Source: Celeribacter naphthalenivorans
Lineage (GTDB): Bacteria; Pseudomonadota; Alphaproteobacteria; Rhodobacterales; Rhodobacteraceae
NCBI RefSeq assembly: GCF_020524585.1
Contig: NZ_JAIVLK010000001.1
Location: forward strand, 434,001-498,000
Length of the DNA: 64,000 nucleotides
Reading direction: 5' to 3'
Shown here: positions 34,249 through 41,330 of the stretch, piece by piece
How the letters are laid out: each line of letters begins with the position of its first letter
Numbering within the stretch: position 1 is the stretch's first letter
Notes under the pieces: generated by a model
The model's input: only the letters and a program-made list of their open reading frames with translations
Told to the model about the DNA's origin: nothing
The model's database searches: none
Position numbers and translations under genes: made by a program

Positions 34249-34833
34249 ATGGAGGACGATGTGAGCCTTGGCGACCGTCCGGCGGCTTATGCGGCGTCAG
34301 GAGACCGGATCGCCTTCGATGGCGATGCGATTGTCTATTGCAGCCGGTTTCCCTTTTGGCTGCGGCCTCTGGCGGCCTTGGGGGCGATCCCCGCGATCTG
34401 GGGCGTTTTGTATTACATCGGTGCCTTGCGCCAAACCGATTGGTCCGATCCGCCGTGGGGCGACATTCTTTTGGGCACGCTGCTGTTTCTCATGCTGCCG
34501 CTTCTGGTTGGCGGCATTTTCATTGGGGCCGCTCTGTTTGGACATTCGGTCGATCTGCGGCTCGATCCTGTGGCGGGCGAGGCGGTTTTGCGGCGCAAGA
34601 GACCGTTTCGCAATCGCGTTTGGCGCTATCCATTGGGCGATGTGGTGATTGCCAAGGTTGAGCTGACGGCGGATCACCCGGCCTATGACACTCCTGTTGT
34701 GGTTTTGCGTATGCCCGATGGCCGGAGGGTCCGGATGGGGAGTTTCTTTCGCGATCAGGATGCGAAAACTTGGGTTGCCCAGATGCGGCAACTGATCGGA
34801 TCATATGTAGAGCATGCAAGAAAAGCACCGTGA
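34249..34833 (+). CDS. Two-TM membrane protein
   Basis: A 194-residue protein (starting at ATG 34249; GTG 34261 and ATG 34210 are alternatives) with two membrane segments (about residues 42-60 and 78-100) and a C-terminal cytoplasmic domain (RFRNRVWRYPLGDVVIAKVE in pieces, MGSFFRDQDAKTWV). I do not recognise the family. It ends just before tRNA-Tyr, which reads the other way. Confidence 0.68.
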   Translation: MEDDVSLGDRPAAYAASGDRIAFDGDAIVYCSRFPFWLRPLAALGAIPAIWGVLYYIGALRQTDWSDPPWGDILLGTLLFLMLPLLVGGIFIGAALFGHSVDLRLDPVAGEAVLRRKRPFRNRVWRYPLGDVVIAKVELTADHPAYDTPVVVLRMPDGRRVRMGSFFRDQDAKTWVAQMRQLIGSYVEHARKAP

Positions 34834-34882
34834 TCGGCCAGTATCCGCCGTATCTTGAAGCATGTCTTTATTTGGGAGGAAG

Positions 34883-34968
34883 TGGTGGGCGACCCTGGAA
34901 TCGAACCAGGCATGAGTCTCCTCGGCGGAGTTACAGTCCGCTGCCGCACCTTGCAGCCCGTCGCCCAC
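34883..34968 (-). tRNA. tRNA-Tyr (GTA)
   Basis: On the minus strand GTGGGCGA ... TCGCCCAC acceptor, anticodon stem GCGGA/TCCGC with loop CTGTAAC (GTA), a long variable arm (type II tRNA) and encoded CCA at 34885-34883. Confidence 0.96.
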
Positions 34969-35121
34969 TTTCACGCTGATCTGTGATCTCTCACCGACCG
35001 TTTGCGTTCGTGTGGGCGGTGGATACATTTGGGGGCGGGGGGCGTCAACAGGAAAATTGCTTGTTCTTAGAGATTGCCTGCGCCAAGAAGGGCCAGCCAC
35101 AAAAAGCGGGACACCAAAGCC

Positions 35122-35919
35122 ATGAAAAAACCCAAATGGGTCGTCGAAAAAGAGCAAGCCAAGCGCAAAGCCGCGCAGGAAACCGTCTGGCTCTTTGGCC
35201 TGCATGCGGTGCGCGATGCGCTGGCGAATCCGGCGCGGGAGAAATTGCGGCTTTTGGTGACGAAAAACGCGATGTCCAAACTTGAGGCGGAAATCGCCGC
35301 CTCTGGCATCGTTCCCGAAGAGATCGACCCGCGCAAATTCCACGATCCGCGCAAGTTCGACATTCCTGTCGATCCGACTTCCGTGCATCAGGGCGCGCTT
35401 TTGGAGGTCAAACCGCTGAGCTGGGGCTCGGTCGAGGAGGTCTGTCTTGCGAAAGGCGAGGGGCTGCCTTTGGTCGTGCTGCTCGATCAGGTGACCGACC
35501 CGCATAACGTCGGTGCGATTCTGCGCTCGGCCGAAGTGTTCGGCGCCGAAGCCGTCATCGCCACCGCGCGTCATGCCGCGCCCGAGACCGGCGCTTTGGC
35601 GAAAACCGCCTCTGGCGCGCTGGAACGCCAACCCTATCTGCGGGTGCGCAACCTGTCGGAGACCATCGTGAAGCTGCAAGAGCTGGGCTTTACCTGTCTG
35701 GGCCTCGATGGCGAGGCGGACGAGACCATCGACGAGGCGCTGGCGTCGCTGTCGGATCGCCCCGTCGCCTTGGTGATGGGGGCCGAGGGGCCGGGCTTGC
35801 GGGAAAAGACCAAGGAAACCGTCGATAAATTGGTGAAAATCCCCTTCGCGCGCGGCTTTGGCTCGCTCAATGTCTCGAACGCCGCTGCTGTCGGGCTTTA
35901 CGCCGCTTCGCAGAGGTAA
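35122..35919 (+). CDS. rlmB: 23S rRNA (guanosine-2'-O-)-methyltransferase RlmB-like (TrmH/SpoU family)
   Basis: A 265-residue SPOUT methyltransferase that methylates the 2'-OH of a 23S rRNA guanosine (G2251 in E. coli). An N-terminal substrate-binding domain (TVWLFGLHAVRDAL) is followed by the trefoil-knot motifs LLDQVTDPHNVGAILRSAEV, LVMGAEGPGLR and SLNVSNAAAVGLY. The ATG at 35122 is chosen; upstream sequence to 35074 lacks coding character. RlmB versus another TrmH-family target is inferred. Confidence 0.9.
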   Translation: MKKPKWVVEKEQAKRKAAQETVWLFGLHAVRDALANPAREKLRLLVTKNAMSKLEAEIAASGIVPEEIDPRKFHDPRKFDIPVDPTSVHQGALLEVKPLSWGSVEEVCLAKGEGLPLVVLLDQVTDPHNVGAILRSAEVFGAEAVIATARHAAPETGALAKTASGALERQPYLRVRNLSETIVKLQELGFTCLGLDGEADETIDEALASLSDRPVALVMGAEGPGLREKTKETVDKLVKIPFARGFGSLNVSNAAAVGLYAASQR

Positions 35920-35959
35920 AGCGGGGCAGCGATACAGAGGGTAAGGCGCGCGTGATTCA

Positions 35960-36116
35960 CGATGCGTTCACGTTTTTCTTACAATCTCTTCCATATCGAG
36001 AGTCTCTCCCTATCTCTTCAGGTGAGACGCGCAAACTGGAACACGCGCGTAGCTCTCACTGTCCCTCGTTCCATACCTTCGCCCGGGTTTCTGATCGTCA
36101 GAGCCCGGGCTTTTTT
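35960..36116 (+). ncRNA. Candidate sRNA between rlmB and the CoA-binding gene
   Basis: No ORF. A pyrimidine-rich stretch (CTCTTCC, CTCTCCCTATCTC) leads to a hairpin GTGAG-ACGCGC ... GCGCGT-agct-CTCAC (36022-36059) and then a strong terminator at 36081-36116. This is the plan of an Hfq-type sRNA with a C/U-rich seed and a U-run 3' end. The 5' end is a guess. Confidence 0.42.
36081..36116 (+). terminator. Terminator of the candidate sRNA (or rlmB)
   Basis: GCCCGGG-tt-TCTG-atcgt-CAGA-G-CCCGGGC followed by TTTTTT. Confidence 0.88.
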
Positions 36117-36139
36117 CTTTTTGAAAATGCGCTACCTTC

Positions 36140-36577
36140 ATGCTCATGACATATGTAGACCAACTGACCGACGCCGACATCGCCCGCATCCTTGGCGACA
36201 CGAAAGTGATCGCCCTCGTGGGGGCCTCCCCGAAACCGGACCGCCCGTCTCACAGGGTCGGCACATTTCTGGCCGCGCGTGGCTATAAGGTGATCCCGGT
36301 CAATCCGGGGCAGGCGGGCAAGGAGCTGTTCGGCCAGACCTGTGTCGCGGCGCTTTCAGACATCACCGAACCGGTCGATATGATCGATATTTTCCGCAGG
36401 TCCGAAGAGGTCGAACATGTGGTCGATGATGCGCTACATGCGCTTCAAGGGTTGAAATACATCTGGATGCAGCTCGACATCGTCAACGAGAAAGCCGCCG
36501 CTTTGGCGCGCGCGCAGGGCGCCGAGGTGGTGATGGATCGCTGTCCGGCAATTGAGATCCCGCGGCTGGGGCTTTGA
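36140..36577 (+). CDS. CoA-binding protein (YccU-like)
   Basis: A 145-residue single-domain Rossmann-type protein of the CoA_binding_2 family: VIALVGASPKPDRPSHRVG (about 23-41), VIPVNPG and GLKYIWMQLDIVNEKA are the family segments. Such domains bind CoA; the cellular role is unknown. ATG 36146 is an alternative start. Confidence 0.92.
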   Translation: MLMTYVDQLTDADIARILGDTKVIALVGASPKPDRPSHRVGTFLAARGYKVIPVNPGQAGKELFGQTCVAALSDITEPVDMIDIFRRSEEVEHVVDDALHALQGLKYIWMQLDIVNEKAAALARAQGAEVVMDRCPAIEIPRLGL

Positions 36578-36586
36578 ACGCTGTTT

Positions 36587-36608
36587 GAGTATTTAAGCCA
36601 AGAAAAAG
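36587..36608 (+). repeat. Post-stop motif copy C
   Basis: GAGTATTTAAGCCAAGAAAA, 9 bases after the CoA-binding gene stop. Confidence 0.6.
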
Positions 36609-36623
36609 CCGAGGGGGGCTTTA
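36604..36623 (-). terminator. Terminator of the hisE transcript
   Basis: On the minus strand AAAGCC-cccctc-GGCTTTTTC, starting at the hisE stop codon. Confidence 0.7.
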
Positions 36624-36932
36624 GGACCGCGAAGCTTTCTCCGCAATCCCCGAAAGCCCCTGACGGCGGGCCAGTTCATCCAGCACATCGTCCAGCGCCA
36701 CATCGCGCGCGGCCAGCATGACCAGCATGTGATAGAGCACATCGGCGGCCTCATAGGTGAGGTTCTCGCGGTCGTTCTTCACTGCTGCGATGATGGCCTC
36801 CACGGCCTCTTCACCGAATTTCTCGGCGCATTTTTCCGGACCTTTGGCGAGGAGTTTCGCGGTCCATGAGGTTTCCGGATCGGCGCCTTTGCGGGACAGG
36901 ATCACTTGTTCGAGTTCGTTGAGAACGGACAT
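36621..36932 (-). CDS. hisE: Phosphoribosyl-ATP diphosphatase
   Basis: A 103-residue all-helical enzyme of the MazG-like fold that converts phosphoribosyl-ATP to phosphoribosyl-AMP in histidine synthesis. SWTAKLLAKG, EKFGEEAVEAIIAAVKND and ENLTYEAADVLYHMLVML include the metal-binding Glu/Asp residues. It is the last gene of the leftward his set, 21 bases after hisF. Confidence 0.96.
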   Translation of the reverse strand: MSVLNELEQVILSRKGADPETSWTAKLLAKGPEKCAEKFGEEAVEAIIAAVKNDRENLTYEAADVLYHMLVMLAARDVALDDVLDELARRQGLSGIAEKASRS

Positions 36933-36953
36933 GAGCAGTTCCTTGATTCAGTA

Positions 36954-37751
36954 TCAGTTGAGGCGCATGGGGATGCCCTTGGAGGCCATATATTCCTTGG
37001 CCTCCTGGATCGTGTAATCCCCGAAGTGAAAGATGGAGGCGGCCAGAACGGCGCTGGCGTGGCCTTCGGTGACGCCTTCGACGAGGTGGTCGAGATTGCC
37101 GACCCCGCCCGAGGCGATGACCGGGATATTCACGGCATCGGCAATGGTGCGGGTCATGGCGATGTTGAACCCCGCGCGGGTGCCGTCGCGGTCCATTGAG
37201 GTCAGGAGGATCTCGCCTGCGCCTTTGCTTTCGATGAGCTTGGCAAATTCCACGGCATCAATCGGATGGCCATCTTTGTCGAGCGCGGCCTTGCGCCCGC
37301 CGTGGGTGAAGATGGCCCATTTGATCGGGTTGCCAGCTTCGTCCCATTCGATGGTTTTCGCATCAATCGCACAGACGATGCATTGGCTGCCGAAGTGATC
37401 GGCGGCACGCGCGATGACGTCCGGGTCGGCCACAGCCGCCGAGTTGAAGGACACTTTGTCCGCACCAGCAAGGAGCAGGTTGCGCACATCTTCCGTGGTG
37501 CGCACGCCGCCACCGATGGTCAGCGGCATAAAGCATTGTTCGGCGGTGCGGGTGGCGAGATCGTACATCGTGCCACGGTTCTCATGGGTGGCGTGGATGT
37601 CCAGAAAACACAGCTCATCCGCACCCGCCGCGTCATAGGCCCGCGCGCTCTCGACCGGATCGCCCGCGTCGATCAGGTCCACGAAGTTCACGCCTTTCAC
37701 CACACGGCCATCGGCCACGTCGAGGCAGGGGATGATGCGGGTCTTGAGCAT
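36954..37751 (-). CDS. hisF: Imidazole glycerol phosphate synthase cyclase subunit
   Basis: A 265-residue TIM barrel that with HisH makes imidazole glycerol phosphate and AICAR from [24 protein letters not shown] holds the first catalytic Asp (residue 11); the second half has [15 protein letters not shown] with the second Asp. The HisH partner is encoded at 39981. Confidence 0.97.
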   Translation of the reverse strand: MLKTRIIPCLDVADGRVVKGVNFVDLIDAGDPVESARAYDAAGADELCFLDIHATHENRGTMYDLATRTAEQCFMPLTIGGGVRTTEDVRNLLLAGADKVSFNSAAVADPDVIARAADHFGSQCIVCAIDAKTIEWDEAGNPIKWAIFTHGGRKAALDKDGHPIDAVEFAKLIESKGAGEILLTSMDRDGTRAGFNIAMTRTIADAVNIPVIASGGVGNLDHLVEGVTEGHASAVLAASIFHFGDYTIQEAKEYMASKGIPMRLN

Positions 37752-37811
37752 GGGGCGCGCCTTTTTGTCACTTGCCCGAGTCTTTAAAGCGCAAGGGGGG
37801 CGGATGCAATG

Positions 37812-38273
37812 TCAGGCGCCAGGATTTGCTCGCGCGATCCGGCGCATGGCGTCCCGCACGATCAGCACGTGAAACGGTTTGACCACCATCAGATAGGCCC
37901 GCCCCAGCGCATTGTTGCGATGCACCCAGGTTGCCATATGGATGCGGCCCGCGTCCTGACGGATGCAAATGCGGAAATTCAGATGGCTGTCGTCGGTGCC
38001 GATGATCAGCTCGTCCGCGCCTTCATACTCCACCGGAAAAATCGCCCCCTCGCCGCTGTCTGCGGTCTCTGTTTTCAGGCCAAGAGGCTTCACGATCCGA
38101 TTGCGCAGGTTTAAGAGCGCATCGGCCCAGCCGGGCATGGTCAGGCCGATATTGGCCGCCTCTCGCGGGGACAGTGCGCTTTGCACCGCGTAGCCGTCGA
38201 TGAAATCGCCGTTTTGCACTTTCGTCCAGAGACGCGAAGTGGAGGGGAGGGGGGAGTGTTGAACCTGTGCCAT
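37812..38273 (-). CDS. DUF2867-like protein
   Basis: A 153-residue cytoplasmic protein with the DUF2867 features LGLKTETADSGEGAIFPV and HRNNALGRAYLMVVKPFH. The ATG at 38273 is preferred to a GTG at 38306. It lies inside the his gene set between hisF and hisA but has no known histidine role. A CGTGAT-N4-ATCACG palindrome lies just upstream (38286-38301). Confidence 0.85.
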   Translation of the reverse strand: MAQVQHSPLPSTSRLWTKVQNGDFIDGYAVQSALSPREAANIGLTMPGWADALLNLRNRIVKPLGLKTETADSGEGAIFPVEYEGADELIIGTDDSHLNFRICIRQDAGRIHMATWVHRNNALGRAYLMVVKPFHVLIVRDAMRRIARANPGA

Positions 38274-38285
38274 CGGAACTCTCTG

Positions 38286-38301
38286 CGTGATGTTAATCAC
38301 G
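38286..38301. promoter_or_regulatory. FNR/CRP-like palindrome
   Basis: CGTGAT-gtta-ATCACG, with half-sites like those of CRP/FNR family regulators (consensus TTGAT-N4-ATCAA for FNR). It lies about 15 bases upstream of the DUF2867-like start. Confidence 0.4.
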
Positions 38302-38352
38302 TTCACTTAACGGCGAACCATGGCGCAAGGAAAGGGACAGCTTGACGCAGGG

Positions 38353-38640
38353 TTATTTTCGGCGGGCGCGTCGGATCAGATCCACGACAATCAGGATCAT
38401 AAGTGCGAGGCCCAAAAGGGTGGCGAGCGGCAAGGTCAAGATCAAGAGCCAGCCTGTCATGAACACCCCGCCAAGCGTGCTGCCCCAGTCATGCCCGTTG
38501 ACGACGCAAGGATAAACGCCCGCCTCATCGACACGGCAACCATGGCGCTCTGCGAACCACGACACCCAGATCAACGCCGGGATCGGGGCAAGGCAGAGCG
38601 CGATGCCGAGGGTGAGGAGGGCGTAGAGTGCCTTTTTCAA
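38353..38640 (-). CDS. Small two-TM membrane protein in the his region
   Basis: A 95-residue protein with two membrane helices (about residues 5-28 and 60-86) and a periplasmic loop with two Cys (in RHGCRV and YPCVV) that may form a disulfide. The start is TTG at 38640, overlapping the hisA stop as TTGA. The translational overlap supports the unusual start. No family recognised. Confidence 0.72.
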   Translation of the reverse strand: MKKALYALLTLGIALCLAPIPALIWVSWFAERHGCRVDEAGVYPCVVNGHDWGSTLGGVFMTGWLLILTLPLATLLGLALMILIVVDLIRRARRK

Positions 38641-39359
38641 GCCTTCATCACCTTGAGCGCTTCCGCCAGATCAATCGCCCCATCGTAAAGCGCGCGGCCG
38701 GAGATGGCCCCGTTCAAGGGCGCACCGCAAGCCTTGAGGTTTTCCAGATCGGCAATCGAGGACACGCCGCCCGAGGCAATGACCGGGATCGACACGGCAT
38801 TGGCGAGTGCTGCGGTTTCCTCAATGTTCGGGCCTTGCATGGCGCCGTCGCGGTTGATGTCGGTGTAGATGATCGCGGAGACGCCCGCGTCTTCGAACGA
38901 CTTGGCCAGATCGGTGGCGTTCACATTGGTCTCTTCGGCCCAGCCCTTGGTCGCGACCATACCTTTGCGCGCGTCGATGCCGACGGCGACGTGACCGGGA
39001 AAGGTGCGCGCCGCTTCGCGCACCAGATCGGGGTTCTCGACCGCGACAGTACCGAGAATCACACGCTCCAGCCCTTTGGACAGCCACATCTCGATCGTCG
39101 CCATGTCGCGAATGCCGCCACCCAGCTGCGCGGGCACTTTGCACTGTTTGAGAATCTCTTCCACCGGCGCCGCGTTCACCGGCTCGCCGGCAAAAGCGCC
39201 GTTCAGATCGACCAGATGCAACCACTCACAGCCCGCTGCGACAAACTCCAGCGCCTGCGCTGCCGGGTTCTCGTTGAACACGGTCGCTTTCTCCATCTCG
39301 CCTTTGTAAAGCCGCACGGCGTTGCCGTCTTTCAGGTCGATGGCGGGGTAGAGGATCAT
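38637..39359 (-). CDS. hisA: 1-(5-phosphoribosyl)-5-[(5-phosphoribosylamino)methylideneamino]imidazole-4-carboxamide isomerase
   Basis: A 240-residue TIM-barrel isomerase of histidine biosynthesis, a paralogue of His[19 protein letters not shown] contains the first catalytic Asp (residue 8), and [16 protein letters not shown] the second. The ATG at 39359 has AGGAG upstream; the longer reading to 39422 does not. Confidence 0.96.
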   Translation of the reverse strand: MILYPAIDLKDGNAVRLYKGEMEKATVFNENPAAQALEFVAAGCEWLHLVDLNGAFAGEPVNAAPVEEILKQCKVPAQLGGGIRDMATIEMWLSKGLERVILGTVAVENPDLVREAARTFPGHVAVGIDARKGMVATKGWAEETNVNATDLAKSFEDAGVSAIIYTDINRDGAMQGPNIEETAALANAVSIPVIASGGVSSIADLENLKACGAPLNGAISGRALYDGAIDLAEALKVMKA

Positions 39360-39513
39360 GGCGCGAGGCTCCTGTCGTGAAATCGTTGCGCTCCCTTTGG
39401 CATGATTGCGCAGGAATTGCAAAACCCGCTTTGAGTTGCATGTGCCGCTGCGTTAATCTTGCCTCAAAGCGCCGAACCCGCTCAGGGTAGGGGCATATTT
39501 GGGAGGATATAGA

Positions 39514-39897
39514 ATGAAACATGTGATGTTTGCGGCGATTGCCGCGCTTGGTCTCGCAGCACCCGCCTTTGCCGATCCGGTCGAAGGCGTCTGGCAGACC
39601 CAAGTCGATGACGGCGCCTATGCGCATATCACCATCGCGCCCTGCGGTGACAAGATGTGCGGCACGATCAGCCGGACCTTCAACGACAGCGGCGAATACA
39701 ACTCCGCCAACAAAGGCAAGCCTATCGTTTGGGACATGGTCGCACAGGGCGGTGGTGACTATAAGAACGGCAAGATTTGGCAGCCCTCGACAGGCAAGGT
39801 CTACAACTCGAAAATGGCGCTCTCCGGCAATACGCTGAAGGTCTCCGGCTGCGTCGGTCCGATCTGCAAAGGCCAGACTTGGAGCCGCGTGCAGTAA
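39514..39897 (+). CDS. DUF2147-like secreted protein
   Basis: A 127-residue periplasmic protein with a signal peptide (residues 1-20, cleaved near AFA/DPVEG) and the DUF2147 pattern EGVWQTQVDDGAYAHITIAPCG with a Cys pair, and MALSGNTLKVSGCVGPICKGQTW at the end. GGGAGGAT precedes the ATG. It is transcribed against the his genes between hisA and hisH; its role is unknown. Confidence 0.9.
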   Translation: MKHVMFAAIAALGLAAPAFADPVEGVWQTQVDDGAYAHITIAPCGDKMCGTISRTFNDSGEYNSANKGKPIVWDMVAQGGGDYKNGKIWQPSTGKVYNSKMALSGNTLKVSGCVGPICKGQTWSRVQ

Positions 39898-39920
39898 GAC
39901 CTTTCCGCTTCCACTCAAAC

Positions 39921-39948
39921 AAAAGGGGCCTCAATCGGGCCCCTTTTT
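39921..39948. terminator. Bidirectional terminator between the DUF2147 gene and hisH
   Basis: AAAAGGGGCC-tcaatc-GGGCCCCTTTTT, usable from both sides. Confidence 0.87.
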
Positions 39949-39951
39949 CAC

Positions 39952-39975
39952 GTCTTCTTCGTGGTAAAAATACTC
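39952..39975 (-). repeat. Post-stop motif copy D
   Basis: Minus strand GAGTATTTTTACCACGAAGA and onward, just after the hisH stop. Near-identical to the copy at 5384-5407. Confidence 0.7.
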
Positions 39976-39980
39976 ACATC

Positions 39981-40619
39981 CTACGGTGCCCAGCCGAGGA
40001 AGTTCGACACGATGCGCAGCCCCGCGTGCTGGCTTTTCTCCGGGTGGAATTGCATGCCGATCATATTGTCGCGCGCCACGATGGCGGTGACCTCCTCGCC
40101 ATAGTCCACATGCGCCAGACGGTGCGCGGGGGTTGCGACCTTGAAATGGTAGGAATGTACGAAATAGGCATGATCGCCGCTCGAAATGCCGTCCAGAACC
40201 GGGTGTGTGTTCGATATGTGCAAGTCGTTCCACCCCATATGCGGCACTTTCAGCGCCGGGTCTGAGGGCTCGATCTTCACCACCTCGCCGCCGATCCAGT
40301 CGAAGCCCTTGGTCTCTTCATACTCGAGGCCGCGGGTTGCGAGCATCTGCATGCCGATGCAAATCCCCATGAACGGACGGCCTTTTTGAGTGACCGCCTC
40401 AGAGATCGCTTCGAACAGACCGGTGTAATCGAACAGCTGTTTCTTGCAGGCCGGAAAGGCGCCGTCGCCCGGCAAGACGATGCGGTCGGCCTTGGCCACC
40501 ACATCGGGTTCCGAGGTCACCACGATGGTGCCGGAGCCACGCTCGCGCGCCATGCGCTCAAAGGCTTTATGGGCGGAATGCAGGTTTCCGCTGTCGTAAT
40601 CGACGAGTGCTGTCAGCAT
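39981..40619 (-). CDS. hisH: Imidazole glycerol phosphate synthase glutamine amidotransferase subunit
   Basis: A 212-residue class I glutamine amidotransferase that supplies ammonia to HisF. The nucleophile Cys87 lies in MGICIGMQML and the His/Glu pair in QFHPEKS near residue 196. LVDYDSGNLHSAHKAFE is the N-terminal signature. It lies 20 bases downstream of hisB. Confidence 0.97.
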   Translation of the reverse strand: MLTALVDYDSGNLHSAHKAFERMARERGSGTIVVTSEPDVVAKADRIVLPGDGAFPACKKQLFDYTGLFEAISEAVTQKGRPFMGICIGMQMLATRGLEYEETKGFDWIGGEVVKIEPSDPALKVPHMGWNDLHISNTHPVLDGISSGDHAYFVHSYHFKVATPAHRLAHVDYGEEVTAIVARDNMIGMQFHPEKSQHAGLRIVSNFLGWAP

Positions 40620-40639
40620 GTCAGTCTCTCTTCAAAACC

Positions 40640-41227
40640 TTAAAGCGCGCCCTTGGTCGACGGCAGGCCGTCGGCCATGCGCGGGTCGATCTCAAGCGCC
40701 ATGCGCAGCGCGCGGGCGACGGATTTGAACGCCGCCTCGGCGATGTGGTGCGAATTGATGCCATGCAATTTGTCGATGTGCAGCGTGATGCCGCCATGGG
40801 TCGAAAGCGCCTGAAAGAACTCGCGCACCAATTCGGTGTCAAACGTGCCGATCTTGTCGGTCGGAAACTCGACATTCCACACGAGAAACGGCCGCGCCGA
40901 GAGATCGAGCGCGCAGGCGACCTGCGTGTCGTCCATGGCAAGCGCAAAGTGGCCGTAACGATAGATGCCTTTTTTGTCGCCCACCGCTTTGACCAGAGCC
41001 TGACCGATGGCAATGCCGGTGTCCTCGACGGTGTGGTGATCGTCGATATGCGTGTCACCCTTGGCGCGGATCGTCATGTCGATGAGGGAGTGGCGCGACA
41101 GCTGGTCGAGCATGTGGTCGAAAAAGCCCACGCCCGTCTGGTTGTCGTAAATGCCGGTCCCGTCGAGGTTGATTTCGACCGTGATCTCGGTTTCCGCAGT
41201 CTTGCGGGTGATGCTCGCCTTACGCAT
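40640..41227 (-). CDS. hisB: Imidazoleglycerol-phosphate dehydratase
   Basis: A 195-residue monofunctional dehydratase with metal-binding HxxxH-type clusters: [17 protein letters not shown] and [11 protein letters not shown], and near the end [15 protein letters not shown]. It is the promoter-proximal gene of the leftward his set seen here. E. coli's HisB phosphatase domain is absent, as is usual for alphaproteobacteria. Confidence 0.97.
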   Translation of the reverse strand: MRKASITRKTAETEITVEINLDGTGIYDNQTGVGFFDHMLDQLSRHSLIDMTIRAKGDTHIDDHHTVEDTGIAIGQALVKAVGDKKGIYRYGHFALAMDDTQVACALDLSARPFLVWNVEFPTDKIGTFDTELVREFFQALSTHGGITLHIDKLHGINSHHIAEAAFKSVARALRMALEIDPRMADGLPSTKGAL

Positions 41228-41330
41228 GGAGGCCTCTTGGTTCTGGGTGCTGCGCCCTTATAGGCGCGGGGGCGGGGATTTGTCGAGAAAGCAGTCGCGC
41301 ACCCCGTGTTTCACCCCATATTGCGCAGCC

